In this document: positions 48,604-56,144 of the stretch, piece by piece
How the letters are laid out: each line of letters opens with the position of its first letter
Position numbering within the stretch: position 1 is the first letter of the stretch
Assembly: GCF_023634765.1 (NCBI RefSeq)
Contig: NZ_JAMLFX010000003.1
Span: forward strand, 618,179 to 682,178
Length of the DNA: 64,000 nucleotides
Origin: Pseudomonas sp. AKS31
GTDB taxonomy: Bacteria; Pseudomonadota; Gammaproteobacteria; Pseudomonadales; Pseudomonadaceae
Reading direction: 5' to 3'
Made by a program: the position numbers and the translations under genes
The notes under the pieces: generated by a model
What the model saw: the letters and a program-made list of their open reading frames with translations, nothing else
Database searches by the model: none
Told to the model about the DNA's origin: nothing

Positions 48604-49548
48604 TTATTTGCTGGTCAGTTGAAGGTTTTCAGCGGCCGGTTTGCCATCGAACGTGGTCACACCTTCGAGCCAGCGCTGCTTGTCTTCAGGGTGATCCTTG
48701 AGCCACTGCCTGGCCGATTCGAAGGCGTCCTTGTGGTCGAGCAGCGGTTGCATCATCCGGCTCTCGTCTTCGGCGGTGAACGTCAGGTTGGTCAACAGAC
48801 GGCCAATGTTCGGGCACTGCTCGGCGTATTTCGGCGCAGTGACGGTCCACACGGTGGCCATGCCTTCGTTCGGGCCGAGGGCGTCGTCGCTGCCGGTCAG
48901 ATACGTCATCTGCACGTTGACGTTCATCGGGTGCGGCGCCCAGCCGAAGAACACCACGGCCTCTTTGCGGCGCACGGCGCGGTCGACGGCGGCGAGCATC
49001 CCGGCTTCGCTGGACTCGACCAACTGGAATTTGCCGAGGCCGAACTGGTTCTTGGCGATCATCGCTTTGATCTGGGTGTTGGCGCCGGAACCGGGTTCGA
49101 TGCCGTAGATCTTGCCGCCCAGTTCTTTTTCGAACCTGGCGATGTCGGCGAAGGTTTTCAGGCCTTTGTCCGCCAGGTAAGTCGGCACGGCGAGGGTGGC
49201 GCGGGCGTCTTTCAGGCTCGGCGCTTCGAGGACTTTGACCTGATTGGCGTCGACGAACGGCGTAATGGTCTGGGTCATCAGCGGGTTCCAGTAACCGAGG
49301 AACAGGTCCAGGCGCTGATCGCGGATCCCGGCGAAGATGATCTGCTGGGACGCGCTGGTTTGTTTGGTGTTGTAGCCGAGGCCGTCGAGCAGGACCTGGG
49401 TCATGGCACTGGTGGCGATCACGTCGGTCCAGTTGACCACGCCCATGCGTACGTTTTTGCAGGATGCGGGTTCGGCGGCCATGACGCCGGCGCTGAAGAA
49501 AGCGGTACCGCTGAGTGCAAGAACACAGCTGCTGATCAGTCGTTTCAT
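48604..49548 (-). CDS. caiX: Carnitine-binding periplasmic protein
   Basis: 314 aa. Signal peptide to about 25 (GVMAAEPASC). ProX-type fold with NWTDVIATSAMTQVLLDGLGY, LDLFLGYWNPLM and GWAPHPMNVNVQMTYLTGSDD, parallel to CbcX over its length. It has no permease or ATPase beside it; in P. aeruginosa the equivalent protein delivers carnitine to CbcWV. First gene of the carnitine operon; a 21-bp-spaced direct repeat for CdhR lies about 90-120 bp upstream. Confidence 0.94.
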   Translation of the reverse strand: MKRLISSCVLALSGTAFFSAGVMAAEPASCKNVRMGVVNWTDVIATSAMTQVLLDGLGYNTKQTSASQQIIFAGIRDQRLDLFLGYWNPLMTQTITPFVDANQVKVLEAPSLKDARATLAVPTYLADKGLKTFADIARFEKELGGKIYGIEPGSGANTQIKAMIAKNQFGLGKFQLVESSEAGMLAAVDRAVRRKEAVVFFGWAPHPMNVNVQMTYLTGSDDALGPNEGMATVWTVTAPKYAEQCPNIGRLLTNLTFTAEDESRMMQPLLDHKDAFESARQWLKDHPEDKQRWLEGVTTFDGKPAAENLQLTSK

Positions 49549-49637
49549 GTCGGGTTCCTCGGCAGGTCGTTTATTGTGGGGCCCGGCGTCTGATGCGCCG
49601 GTGATGCCAAGTTACGCAGCTATACGTCCGTGAAAGC

Positions 49638-49671
49638 GCACTGCGGCGACTGGCATTTGCACTGTAGCGAC
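49638..49671. promoter_or_regulatory. Probable CdhR site (21-bp-spaced direct repeat)
   Basis: GCACTGCGGCGAC and GCACTGTAGCGAC repeat with 21-bp start-to-start spacing in the caiX-cdhR divergent gap. On the other strand the half-site reads GTCGCTACAGTGC, sharing GTCG and CAGT with the GbdR-type site at 40602. The geometry is right for an AraC-type activator of caiX and autoregulation of cdhR. Confidence 0.65.
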
Positions 49672-49755
49672 CTGTGCGCTTGAACGCTGACGACAATCGG
49701 CGTATCAACATCCCACGCTCCCCTCCCTCTCGTTACCCGCGAATCGAGTGCGCCC

Positions 49756-50700
49756 ATGTCCCAGGACTTCTACTTTTTGCTGATGCCGGGGTTCTCCGCC
49801 ATCGGCTTTATTTCTGCGATCGAACCGCTGCGCGTGGCCAACCGCTTTCGTGGCGAGTTGTATCGTTGGCATGTGCTCAGCGCTGACGGCGGGGCGGTGC
49901 TGGCGAGCAATGGCATGTCGGTCAACGCCGATGCGGCACTGGAGCCGTTGAAGAAAGGCGCGACGTTGCTGGTGGTGGCCGGGTTTGAACCGCTGAAATT
50001 CGCCACGCCAACCCTTGAACACTGGTTGCGGCGGCTGGATAACGAAGGCGTGACTCTCGGCGCCATCGACACCGGCAGCTTTGTCCTCGCTGAAGCGGGC
50101 CTGCTTGACGGTCATCGCCTGACCCTGCACTGGGAAGCCATCGACGCATTCAAGGAATCTTATCCACAGCTCAGCGTGACCCAGGAGCTGTTCGAGATCG
50201 ACCGCCGGCGAATCACCTCGGCCGGCGGCACGGCTTCCATCGATCTAATGCTCGATCTGATCGCTCAGGCCCATGGCCCGCAACTGGCGATTCAGGTCAG
50301 CGAGCAGTTTGTGCTGGGGCGCATTCGTCCACGCAAAGACCACCAGCGCATGGAAGTCGCCACGCGTTACGGGATCAACAACAAGAAACTGGTGCAGGTG
50401 ATTGGCGAGATGGAACAGCACAGCGAACCGCCGCTGACCACGCTGCAACTGGCGGAATCGATCAAGGTGACGCGGCGGCAACTGGAGCGCTTGTTCCGGC
50501 TGCACCTGAACGATACGCCGAGCAATTTCTATCTGCGGTTAAGGCTGGAAAAGGCCCGACAGCTGCTGCGCCAGACCGACATGAGCGTGCTTGAAGTGAG
50601 CATCGCCTGCGGCTTTGAATCACCGTCGTACTTCACCCGCAGCTACCGGGCACGCTTCGCCCGCTGCCCGCGCGAAGACCGGCGTACTGCCCAGGCCTGA
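49756..50700 (+). CDS. cdhR: CdhR, AraC-family regulator of carnitine catabolism
   Basis: 314 aa, same layout as GbdR: N-terminal DJ-1/PfpI-like domain (about 5-185) in which the nucleophile position reads Asp (AIDTGSFVLAEAGLL), so it has no catalytic Cys; then an AraC domain with VTRRQLERLFRLHL and IACGFESPSYFTRSYRARF. It activates caiX-cdhCAB in response to carnitine. Divergent from caiX with a probable operator between. A perfect DnaA-type 9-mer TTATCCACA occurs inside the gene at 50160-50168. Confidence 0.94.
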   Translation: MSQDFYFLLMPGFSAIGFISAIEPLRVANRFRGELYRWHVLSADGGAVLASNGMSVNADAALEPLKKGATLLVVAGFEPLKFATPTLEHWLRRLDNEGVTLGAIDTGSFVLAEAGLLDGHRLTLHWEAIDAFKESYPQLSVTQELFEIDRRRITSAGGTASIDLMLDLIAQAHGPQLAIQVSEQFVLGRIRPRKDHQRMEVATRYGINNKKLVQVIGEMEQHSEPPLTTLQLAESIKVTRRQLERLFRLHLNDTPSNFYLRLRLEKARQLLRQTDMSVLEVSIACGFESPSYFTRSYRARFARCPREDRRTAQA

Positions 50701-50701
50701 A

Positions 50702-50784
50702 ATCAAAAGATCGCAGCCTTCGGCAGCTCCTACAGGGAAATGCATTCCAATGTAGGAGCTGCCGAAGGCTGCGATCTTTTGATC
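50702..50784. repeat. Paired REP element (GGCAGCTCCTACAGG type)
   Basis: Arms AAAAGATCGCAGCCTTCGGC and complement around GGGAAATGCATTCCAA, between the converging cdhR and DUF3010 genes. Confidence 0.9.
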
Positions 50785-50794
50785 TTGCTGTTGG

Positions 50795-51211
50795 TTACTT
50801 CTTCACCAACGCCGAACACGCCGCCTTGTACGCCTCATGCTGATACTTGTTCAGTGTCCCCGGCAGCTCGAAATTATGCTTCTTTGCCTGCGCATTGATC
50901 GTCTGCGGCGACAACAACGTCACCTCACACCCATCGAGCAACTGAAACACCCCCTCAATTTTGAAAGTGGTCGGCCCGCCGGCAAACTCACCCTTCTTGC
51001 TGCGCTTCTTGATCGCAATCCGGTCAACCGAATTCTCCCGCACAAACGACGCCACCTGCGCCGCGAACAGCTTCACGTTGGCCGCTTCGTCATCGTCTTC
51101 GAGGGCGATCTTCTTGGTGGCGAGGGGAATGTGGCTCAGGGTCGAACCGTCGAGAGCGGCCACGGCGATGATCGCTTCGCTGCCTTTGATTTCGATGCCG
51201 CAGATGTTCAT
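50795..51211 (-). CDS. DUF3010 family protein
   Basis: 138 aa, soluble. MNICGIEIKGSEAIIAVAAL at the N-terminus looks like the first beta hairpin of a ribonuclease-H/actin-like fold, and IAIKKRSKKGEFAGGPTTFKIEG plus TLLSPQTINAQAKKHNFELPG are family-typical. Function is unknown. It lies 29 bp behind the HTH gene. Confidence 0.85.
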   Translation of the reverse strand: MNICGIEIKGSEAIIAVAALDGSTLSHIPLATKKIALEDDDEAANVKLFAAQVASFVRENSVDRIAIKKRSKKGEFAGGPTTFKIEGVFQLLDGCEVTLLSPQTINAQAKKHNFELPGTLNKYQHEAYKAACSALVKK

Positions 51212-51240
51212 GGGGAATTCCTTGAAGTGAAGAGGGCAGC

Positions 51241-51564
51241 TTACAGCTCAAGCTGATTGGCGGTGATGCCGAACGCCGACGCAATTTTCTCACGCGTAAC
51301 CTTGCGAGGCTTGGCGACTGTTTCCTGCTGGGCAAACGCCGGTTGCGAAATACCCATGCGTTTGGCGACTTCTTCCTGAGTCAGGTTGAGGTGTTCGCGC
51401 CAGGCACGGATCGGTGTTGCCCCATCGACCATCCGACTGACGACCTCATGGGGAATCAGGTCGGGCTGCATTTTTTGCGCAACGTACTGCGCGTAAGGGA
51501 TGACGACGAAGGCGGGGTTGCCCTCGGCGTCGTTGATGATTTGGATATCTGTGGGTAACTTCAT
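51241..51564 (-). CDS. Xre-type helix-turn-helix protein, antitoxin-like
   Basis: 107 aa. Residues 1-35 (DIQIINDAEGNPAFVVIPYAQYVA) resemble the N-terminal strand-turn of many antitoxin-like regulators; residues about 50-100 are a Cro/C1-type HTH (RAWREHLNLTQEEVAKRMGISQPAFAQQE). Such proteins are often second gene of a RelE/HigB-type pair. No toxin gene is present here; a short open C-terminal-looking frame upstream (minus strand, 51598-51665) may be a remnant. Lower GC upstream suggests exchange. Confidence 0.8.
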   Translation of the reverse strand: MKLPTDIQIINDAEGNPAFVVIPYAQYVAQKMQPDLIPHEVVSRMVDGATPIRAWREHLNLTQEEVAKRMGISQPAFAQQETVAKPRKVTREKIASAFGITANQLEL

Positions 51565-51665
51565 ATTAGGAGAGATATAAGTCTTTTATAAGATTTCAGA
51601 ATCTTTGCTTATATTTTTCCCAAAGCCAATCAACAAGTTTGACGGCATGTTGCGAGAAGTCAGGA

Positions 51666-52067
51666 TCACTCCTGCCCAATAGACTCCAAAAACTCCGACC
51701 GTTCATCACTCATCCGTGCCACGCAGTCATTCTGCGCAATGGTAAAAGCCTTGCTCCCCGCCGTAGCCGGGAATGCCTCAACCGCGCAATCCGCATCCCG
51801 CGTCTTCAACCACTGTTGCTGGGCGGTTTTGAGTTTGGCGGTGATATCAGCCAGTTGCGTCGGGTTCTTGCCGTACGCGGTCTGCATGCGTTCGGTCAGG
51901 CTGGCGTAGTTGTCCTTGAGCAGGTCTTCGGCAGTAGTGCGGCTGTAGGTCGAGCATTCCAGGGTCTGGACGTCGTTTTCCACCGCGTCGCACGGGTTGT
52001 TGTCGGACTCTTCGGCGGCGTGTACGCCGGTTGCCATCAGTGCCAAAGCCAGGAAGATCGATTTCAT
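51666..52067 (-). CDS. LprI-family lysozyme-inhibitor-like periplasmic protein
   Basis: 133 aa from MKSIFLALAL. Signal peptide to about residue 18 (GVHAAEES). The mature domain has four Cys in CDAVENDVQTLECSTYSR, DADCAVEAF and NDCVARMSDER, matching the LprI (DUF1311) pattern with QQQWLKTRDADC. Members inhibit lysozyme or have unknown periplasmic roles. The frame extends upstream, but over the divergent gene start. Confidence 0.8.
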   Translation of the reverse strand: MKSIFLALALMATGVHAAEESDNNPCDAVENDVQTLECSTYSRTTAEDLLKDNYASLTERMQTAYGKNPTQLADITAKLKTAQQQWLKTRDADCAVEAFPATAGSKAFTIAQNDCVARMSDERSEFLESIGQE

Positions 52068-52302
52068 TGTTGTCGCCGCTCTAATCCAGTGGTGTATCCC
52101 AAGATGCGCCAGATTCTGGCTCAAGCTGACGGGCTTGAACAGGTAGCTGATCGGAGCGTCTGGCGACCCTTTGTCGCGGATTGACGCTTTCGGCAATTCC
52201 CCTGTCGTTTTTGCACCCGGTCGCCCCTGCACCGAGGCATATGCTGGCCCCAAAGCGCCGGCAGACGATTCGGCGCATGAATCGCCAATAAGGGGACGCC
52301 TG
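52068..52302. promoter_or_regulatory. Promoter region of the M19-dgcAB operon
   Basis: 235 bp. At 52203-52233 there are two GTCG-containing units 16 bp apart (TGTCGTTTTTGCACC and GGTCGCCCCTGCACC). The second resembles the half-site at 40602 and 49638 (GGTCGY). GbdR control of this operon is known in P. aeruginosa; the exact site here is inferred. Confidence 0.4.
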
Positions 52303-53280
52303 ATGAGCCCAGCCGAATTACACGCAGACAGCATCGTTATCGACGGTCTGATCATTGCCAAATGGAACCGCGAGCTGTTTGAAGACATGCGCAAGGGCGG
52401 TCTGACGGCGGCCAACTGCACTGTGTCGGTGTGGGAAGGCTTTCAGGCGACCGTGAACAATATTGCTGCCAGCCAGAAGCTGATCCGCGAAAACAGCGAT
52501 CTGGTGATGCCGGTGCGCACCACCGCCGACATCCGCCGCGCCAAAGAGCAAGGCAAGACCGGCATCCTCTTCGGCTTCCAGAATGCCCACGCGTTTGAAG
52601 ACCAGATCGGCTACGTCGAGGTGTTCAAGCAGCTCGGCGTCGGCATCGTGCAGATGTGCTACAACACCCAGAACCTGGTCGGCACCGGTTGCTACGAGCG
52701 TGACGGTGGCCTGTCGGGCTTCGGTCGCGAGATCGTCGCCGAGATGAACCGCGTCGGCGTCATGTGCGACCTGTCCCACGTCGGTTCCAAGACCTCGGAA
52801 GAAGTCATCCTCGAATCGAAAAAACCGGTCTGTTATTCCCACTGCCTGCCGTCGGGTCTCAAAGAGCACCCGCGCAACAAGTCTGATGAAGAGCTGAAGT
52901 TCATTGCCGACCACGGCGGTTTTGTCGGCGTGACCATGTTCGCGCCGTTCCTCGCCAAGGGTATCGATTCGACCATCGACGACTACGCCGAAGCCATCGA
53001 ATACACCATGAACATCGTCGGCGAAGACGCCATCGGCATCGGCACCGACTTCACCCAGGGTCACGGTCAGGACTTCTTCGAATACCTGACCCACGACAAG
53101 GGCTACGCCCGCCGTCTGACCAGCTTCGGCAAGATCATCAACCCGCTGGGCATCCGCACCGTCGGCGAGTTCCCGAACCTGACCGAAACCCTGCTCAAGC
53201 GCGGCCATTCCGAGCGCGTGGTACGCAAGATCATGGGCGAGAACTGGGTCAACGTCCTCAAGGACGTCTGGGGCGAGTAA
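52303..53280 (+). CDS. M19 (renal dipeptidase)-family protein with an incomplete metal site
   Basis: 325 aa from MSPAELHADS, after AAGGGG. The M19 scaffold is clear: CDLSHVGSKTSEE (His of the family H198), YSHCLPSGLKEHPRNKSDEEL (H219), and IGIGTDFTQGHG (D288). The N-terminal HxD pair is missing (IVIDGLIIAKWNRE instead of DGHxD) and the bridging Glu is replaced in GFQNAHAFED. It may therefore not be an ordinary dipeptidase. It heads the operon with the V4R-like gene, dgcA and dgcB, as at the PA5396 position in P. aeruginosa. Confidence 0.85.
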   Translation: MSPAELHADSIVIDGLIIAKWNRELFEDMRKGGLTAANCTVSVWEGFQATVNNIAASQKLIRENSDLVMPVRTTADIRRAKEQGKTGILFGFQNAHAFEDQIGYVEVFKQLGVGIVQMCYNTQNLVGTGCYERDGGLSGFGREIVAEMNRVGVMCDLSHVGSKTSEEVILESKKPVCYSHCLPSGLKEHPRNKSDEELKFIADHGGFVGVTMFAPFLAKGIDSTIDDYAEAIEYTMNIVGEDAIGIGTDFTQGHGQDFFEYLTHDKGYARRLTSFGKIINPLGIRTVGEFPNLTETLLKRGHSERVVRKIMGENWVNVLKDVWGE

Positions 53281-53307
53281 CGCTGACTCAAGACCGCCGC
53301 CGATCTG

Positions 53308-53339
53308 CCCCCTCTCCTGTGGGAGGGCTGGGGTGAGGG
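53308..53339. repeat. Short remnant of the CCCTCACC-type element
   Basis: CCCCCTCTCCTGTGGGAGGGCTGGGGTGAGGG: a small hairpin made from the two end pieces of the long element, without its centre. It lies between the M19-family gene and the V4R-like gene. Confidence 0.7.
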
Positions 53340-53384
53340 CAGCGGTCATCACTGAATCCACTATTTTTCTGGAGTTAAGTTTCC

Positions 53385-53915
53385 ATGGCCAAGATCGCCC
53401 CGCAATTGCCAATCGAAGTCGACAGCGAAACCGGTGTCTGGACCTCCGACGCCCTGCCGATGCTGTACGTGCCGCGTCACTTCTTCGTCAACAACCACAT
53501 GGGCATCGAAGAGGTTCTGGGCGCTGACGCCTACGCCGAGATCCTCTACAAGGCCGGCTACAAATCCGCCTGGCACTGGTGTGAAAAAGAAGCTGAATGC
53601 CACGGCCTGGAAGGCGTTGCGGTGTTCGAGCACTACATGAAGCGCCTGTCGCAACGTGGCTGGGGCCTGTTCAAGATCCAGGACATCGACCTCGACAAAG
53701 GCACCGCCAGCGTCAAGCTCGAACACTCGGCATTCGTCTATGTGTACGGCAAGGTTGGGCGCAAGGTCGACTACATGTTCACCGGCTGGTTTGCCGGGGC
53801 CATGGATCAGATTCTTGAAGCGCGCGGCAGCAAGATTCGCACGGTTGCCGAGCAAGTTTACGGTGGCTCCGAAGAAGGCCACGACGACGGCCTGTTCACC
53901 GTCAAGCCGTTGTAA
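53385..53915 (+). CDS. V4R-like (DUF5943) protein
   Basis: 176 aa, cytoplasmic. A single V4R/4-vinyl reductase-like domain: MLYVPRHFFVNNHMGIEEVLG, EILYKAGYKSAWHWCEKEAECHGLEG, and the hallmark FTGWFAGAMDQIL near 130. V4R domains bind small hydrophobic or one-carbon ligands, and some sense them. Its position before dgcA suggests a helper in dimethylglycine oxidation; function is not known. Separated from dgcA by 15 bp. Confidence 0.8.
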   Translation: MAKIAPQLPIEVDSETGVWTSDALPMLYVPRHFFVNNHMGIEEVLGADAYAEILYKAGYKSAWHWCEKEAECHGLEGVAVFEHYMKRLSQRGWGLFKIQDIDLDKGTASVKLEHSAFVYVYGKVGRKVDYMFTGWFAGAMDQILEARGSKIRTVAEQVYGGSEEGHDDGLFTVKPL

Positions 53916-53930
53916 GTCGAGGAACCCGCC

Positions 53931-55991
53931 ATGGCTTTCGAAGCAATGTTCCAGCCGATCCAGATCGGCAAACTGACCATCCGCAACCGCGTGCTCAGCA
54001 CTGCGCACGCCGAGGTCTACGCGACCGACGGTGGCATGACCACCGACCGCTACGTCAAGTATTACGAAGAGAAAGCCAAGGGCGGCATCGGCCTGGCGAT
54101 TTGCGGCGGCTCCTCTGTGGTCGCCATCGACAGCCCGCAGGAGTGGTGGAGCTCGGTCAACTTGTCGACCGACCGGATCATTCCGCATTTCCAGAATCTG
54201 GCCGACGCCATGCACAAGCATGGCGCCAAGATCATGATTCAGATTACCCACATGGGCCGGCGCTCGCGCTGGGACGGCTTCAACTGGCCGACCCTGATGT
54301 CGCCGTCGGGTATCCGTGAGCCGGTGCACCGCGCCACCTGCAAAACCATCGAACCGGAAGAAATCTGGCGGGTGATCGGCAACTACGCCCAGGCCGCGCG
54401 CCGGGCCAAGGCCGGTGGCCTCGACGGCGTTGAGCTGTCAGCTGTGCACCAACACATGATCGACCAGTTCTGGAGCCCGCGCGTCAACAAGCGTACCGAC
54501 GAATGGGGCGGCACCTTCGAAGGCCGGATGAAGTTCGGTCTGGAAGTGTTGAAAGCCGTGCGCGCCGAGGTCGGTGACGACTTCTGCGTGGGCATGCGTC
54601 TGTGCGGTGACGAGTTCCACCCGGACGGCTTGTCCCACGAGGACATGAAGCAGATCGCCAAGTATTACGACGACACCGGCATGCTCGATTTCATCGGTGT
54701 TGTCGGCTCAGGTTGTGACACTCACAACACCCTGGCCAACGTGATTCCGAACATGAGTTATCCACCGGAGCCGTTCCTGCATCTGGCCGCCGGGATCAAG
54801 GAAGTGGTCAAGGTGCCGGTGCTGCACGCACAGAACATCAAGGACCCGAACCAGGCTACGCGCATCCTTGAAGGCGGTTACGTCGACATGGTTGGCATGA
54901 CCCGCGCGCACATCGCCGACCCGCACCTGATCGCCAAGATCAAGATGGGCCAGATCGACCAGATCAAACAGTGCGTCGGCGCCAACTATTGCATCGACCG
55001 TCAGTATCAAGGCCTCGACGTGTTGTGCATCCAGAACGCCGCGACGTCCCGTGAATACATGGGCGTGCCGCACATCATCGAGAAATCCACCGGACCGAAA
55101 CGCAAGGTTGTGATCGTCGGTGCCGGCCCGGCCGGTATGGAAGCGGCACGCGTGGCCGCCGAACGCGGCCACGATGTGACCCTGTTCGAGAAGAAGGAAT
55201 TCATCGGCGGCCAGATCACCACCGCATCGAAAGCGCCGCAGCGTGACCAGATCGCCGGCATCACCCGCTGGTTCCAGCTGGAACTGGCGCGGCTGAAAGT
55301 CGATCTGCGTCTGGGCACGGCGGCCGATGCCGAGACCATCATGGACTTGCGTCCGGACGTGGTGGTGCTGGCGGTCGGCGGGCATCCGTACCTGGAGCAG
55401 AACGAGCACTGGGGCGCCGCCGAAGGACTGGTAGTCAGCAGCTGGGACGTGCTCGACGGCAAGGTTGCGCCGGGCAAGAACGTGCTGGTCTACGACACCA
55501 TTTGCGAGTTCACCGGGATGTCGGTTGCCGACTTCCTCGCCGACAAGGGCAGCCAGGTCGAGATCGTCACCGACGACATCAAACCGGGTGTGGCCATCGG
55601 CGGTACGTCGTTCCCGACCTACTACCGCAGCATGTACCCGAAAGAAGTGATCATGACCGGCGACATGATGCTCGAGAAGGTCTACCGCGAAGGCGACAAA
55701 CTGGTCGCGGTGCTGGAGAACGAATACACCGGCGCCAAAGAGGAGCGGGTGGTCGATCAGGTGGTGGTGGAAAACGGTGTGCGTCCGGATGAGGAAATCT
55801 ACTACGCGCTCAAAGAGGGTTCGCGCAACAAGGGTCAGATCGACGTCGAAGCGTTGTTCGCGATCCAGCCACAACCTTCGCTGAGCACCACCGGCGACGG
55901 CTACTTGCTGTTCCGCATCGGCGACTGCGTGGCGCAGCGCAACACACACGCCGCCATCTACGACGCCCTGCGGCTCTGCAAGGATTTCTAA
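53931..55991 (+). CDS. dgcA: Dimethylglycine demethylase subunit DgcA
   Basis: 686 aa, trimethylamine dehydrogenase-like. An FMN TIM barrel (1 to about 345), an iron-sulfur segment, and a C-terminal FAD/NAD-type double domain with VVIVGAGPAGMEAARVAAERG near 390. It removes a methyl group from dimethylglycine to give sarcosine. The cluster segment reads C348-V-G-A351-N-Y-C354 ... C366, so one of the four Cys of the trimethylamine dehydrogenase-type motif is Ala. It partners with DgcB and the ETF-like pair. Confidence 0.93.
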   Translation: MAFEAMFQPIQIGKLTIRNRVLSTAHAEVYATDGGMTTDRYVKYYEEKAKGGIGLAICGGSSVVAIDSPQEWWSSVNLSTDRIIPHFQNLADAMHKHGAKIMIQITHMGRRSRWDGFNWPTLMSPSGIREPVHRATCKTIEPEEIWRVIGNYAQAARRAKAGGLDGVELSAVHQHMIDQFWSPRVNKRTDEWGGTFEGRMKFGLEVLKAVRAEVGDDFCVGMRLCGDEFHPDGLSHEDMKQIAKYYDDTGMLDFIGVVGSGCDTHNTLANVIPNMSYPPEPFLHLAAGIKEVVKVPVLHAQNIKDPNQATRILEGGYVDMVGMTRAHIADPHLIAKIKMGQIDQIKQCVGANYCIDRQYQGLDVLCIQNAATSREYMGVPHIIEKSTGPKRKVVIVGAGPAGMEAARVAAERGHDVTLFEKKEFIGGQITTASKAPQRDQIAGITRWFQLELARLKVDLRLGTAADAETIMDLRPDVVVLAVGGHPYLEQNEHWGAAEGLVVSSWDVLDGKVAPGKNVLVYDTICEFTGMSVADFLADKGSQVEIVTDDIKPGVAIGGTSFPTYYRSMYPKEVIMTGDMMLEKVYREGDKLVAVLENEYTGAKEERVVDQVVVENGVRPDEEIYYALKEGSRNKGQIDVEALFAIQPQPSLSTTGDGYLLFRIGDCVAQRNTHAAIYDALRLCKDF

Positions 55992-56008
55992 GGACTTGCA
56001 CCAAACCC

Positions 56009-56097
56009 TGTGGGAGCGAGCCTGCTCGCGAATGCAATCTGTCAGTGAAAGATGAGCTGACTGATTCACCGCTTTCGCGAGCAGGCTCGCTCCCACA
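56009..56097. repeat. Paired REP element inside the dgcA-dgcB operon
   Basis: Arms TGTGGGAGCGAGCCTGCTCG and complement, about 40 bp apart; 17 bp after the dgcA stop and 48 bp before the dgcB start. Confidence 0.9.
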
Positions 56098-56144
56098 GTA
56101 AAGCGGATCGTGTTTCTCCAGGTTGTACTGGTGGGAGCTTCACC

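Noticed and set aside
9878..50794. REP inverted pairs as rho-independent terminators.
   Set aside because: Most long hairpins lack a T-run and some lie inside operons, so they are annotated as repeats. They may still influence transcript ends or decay.
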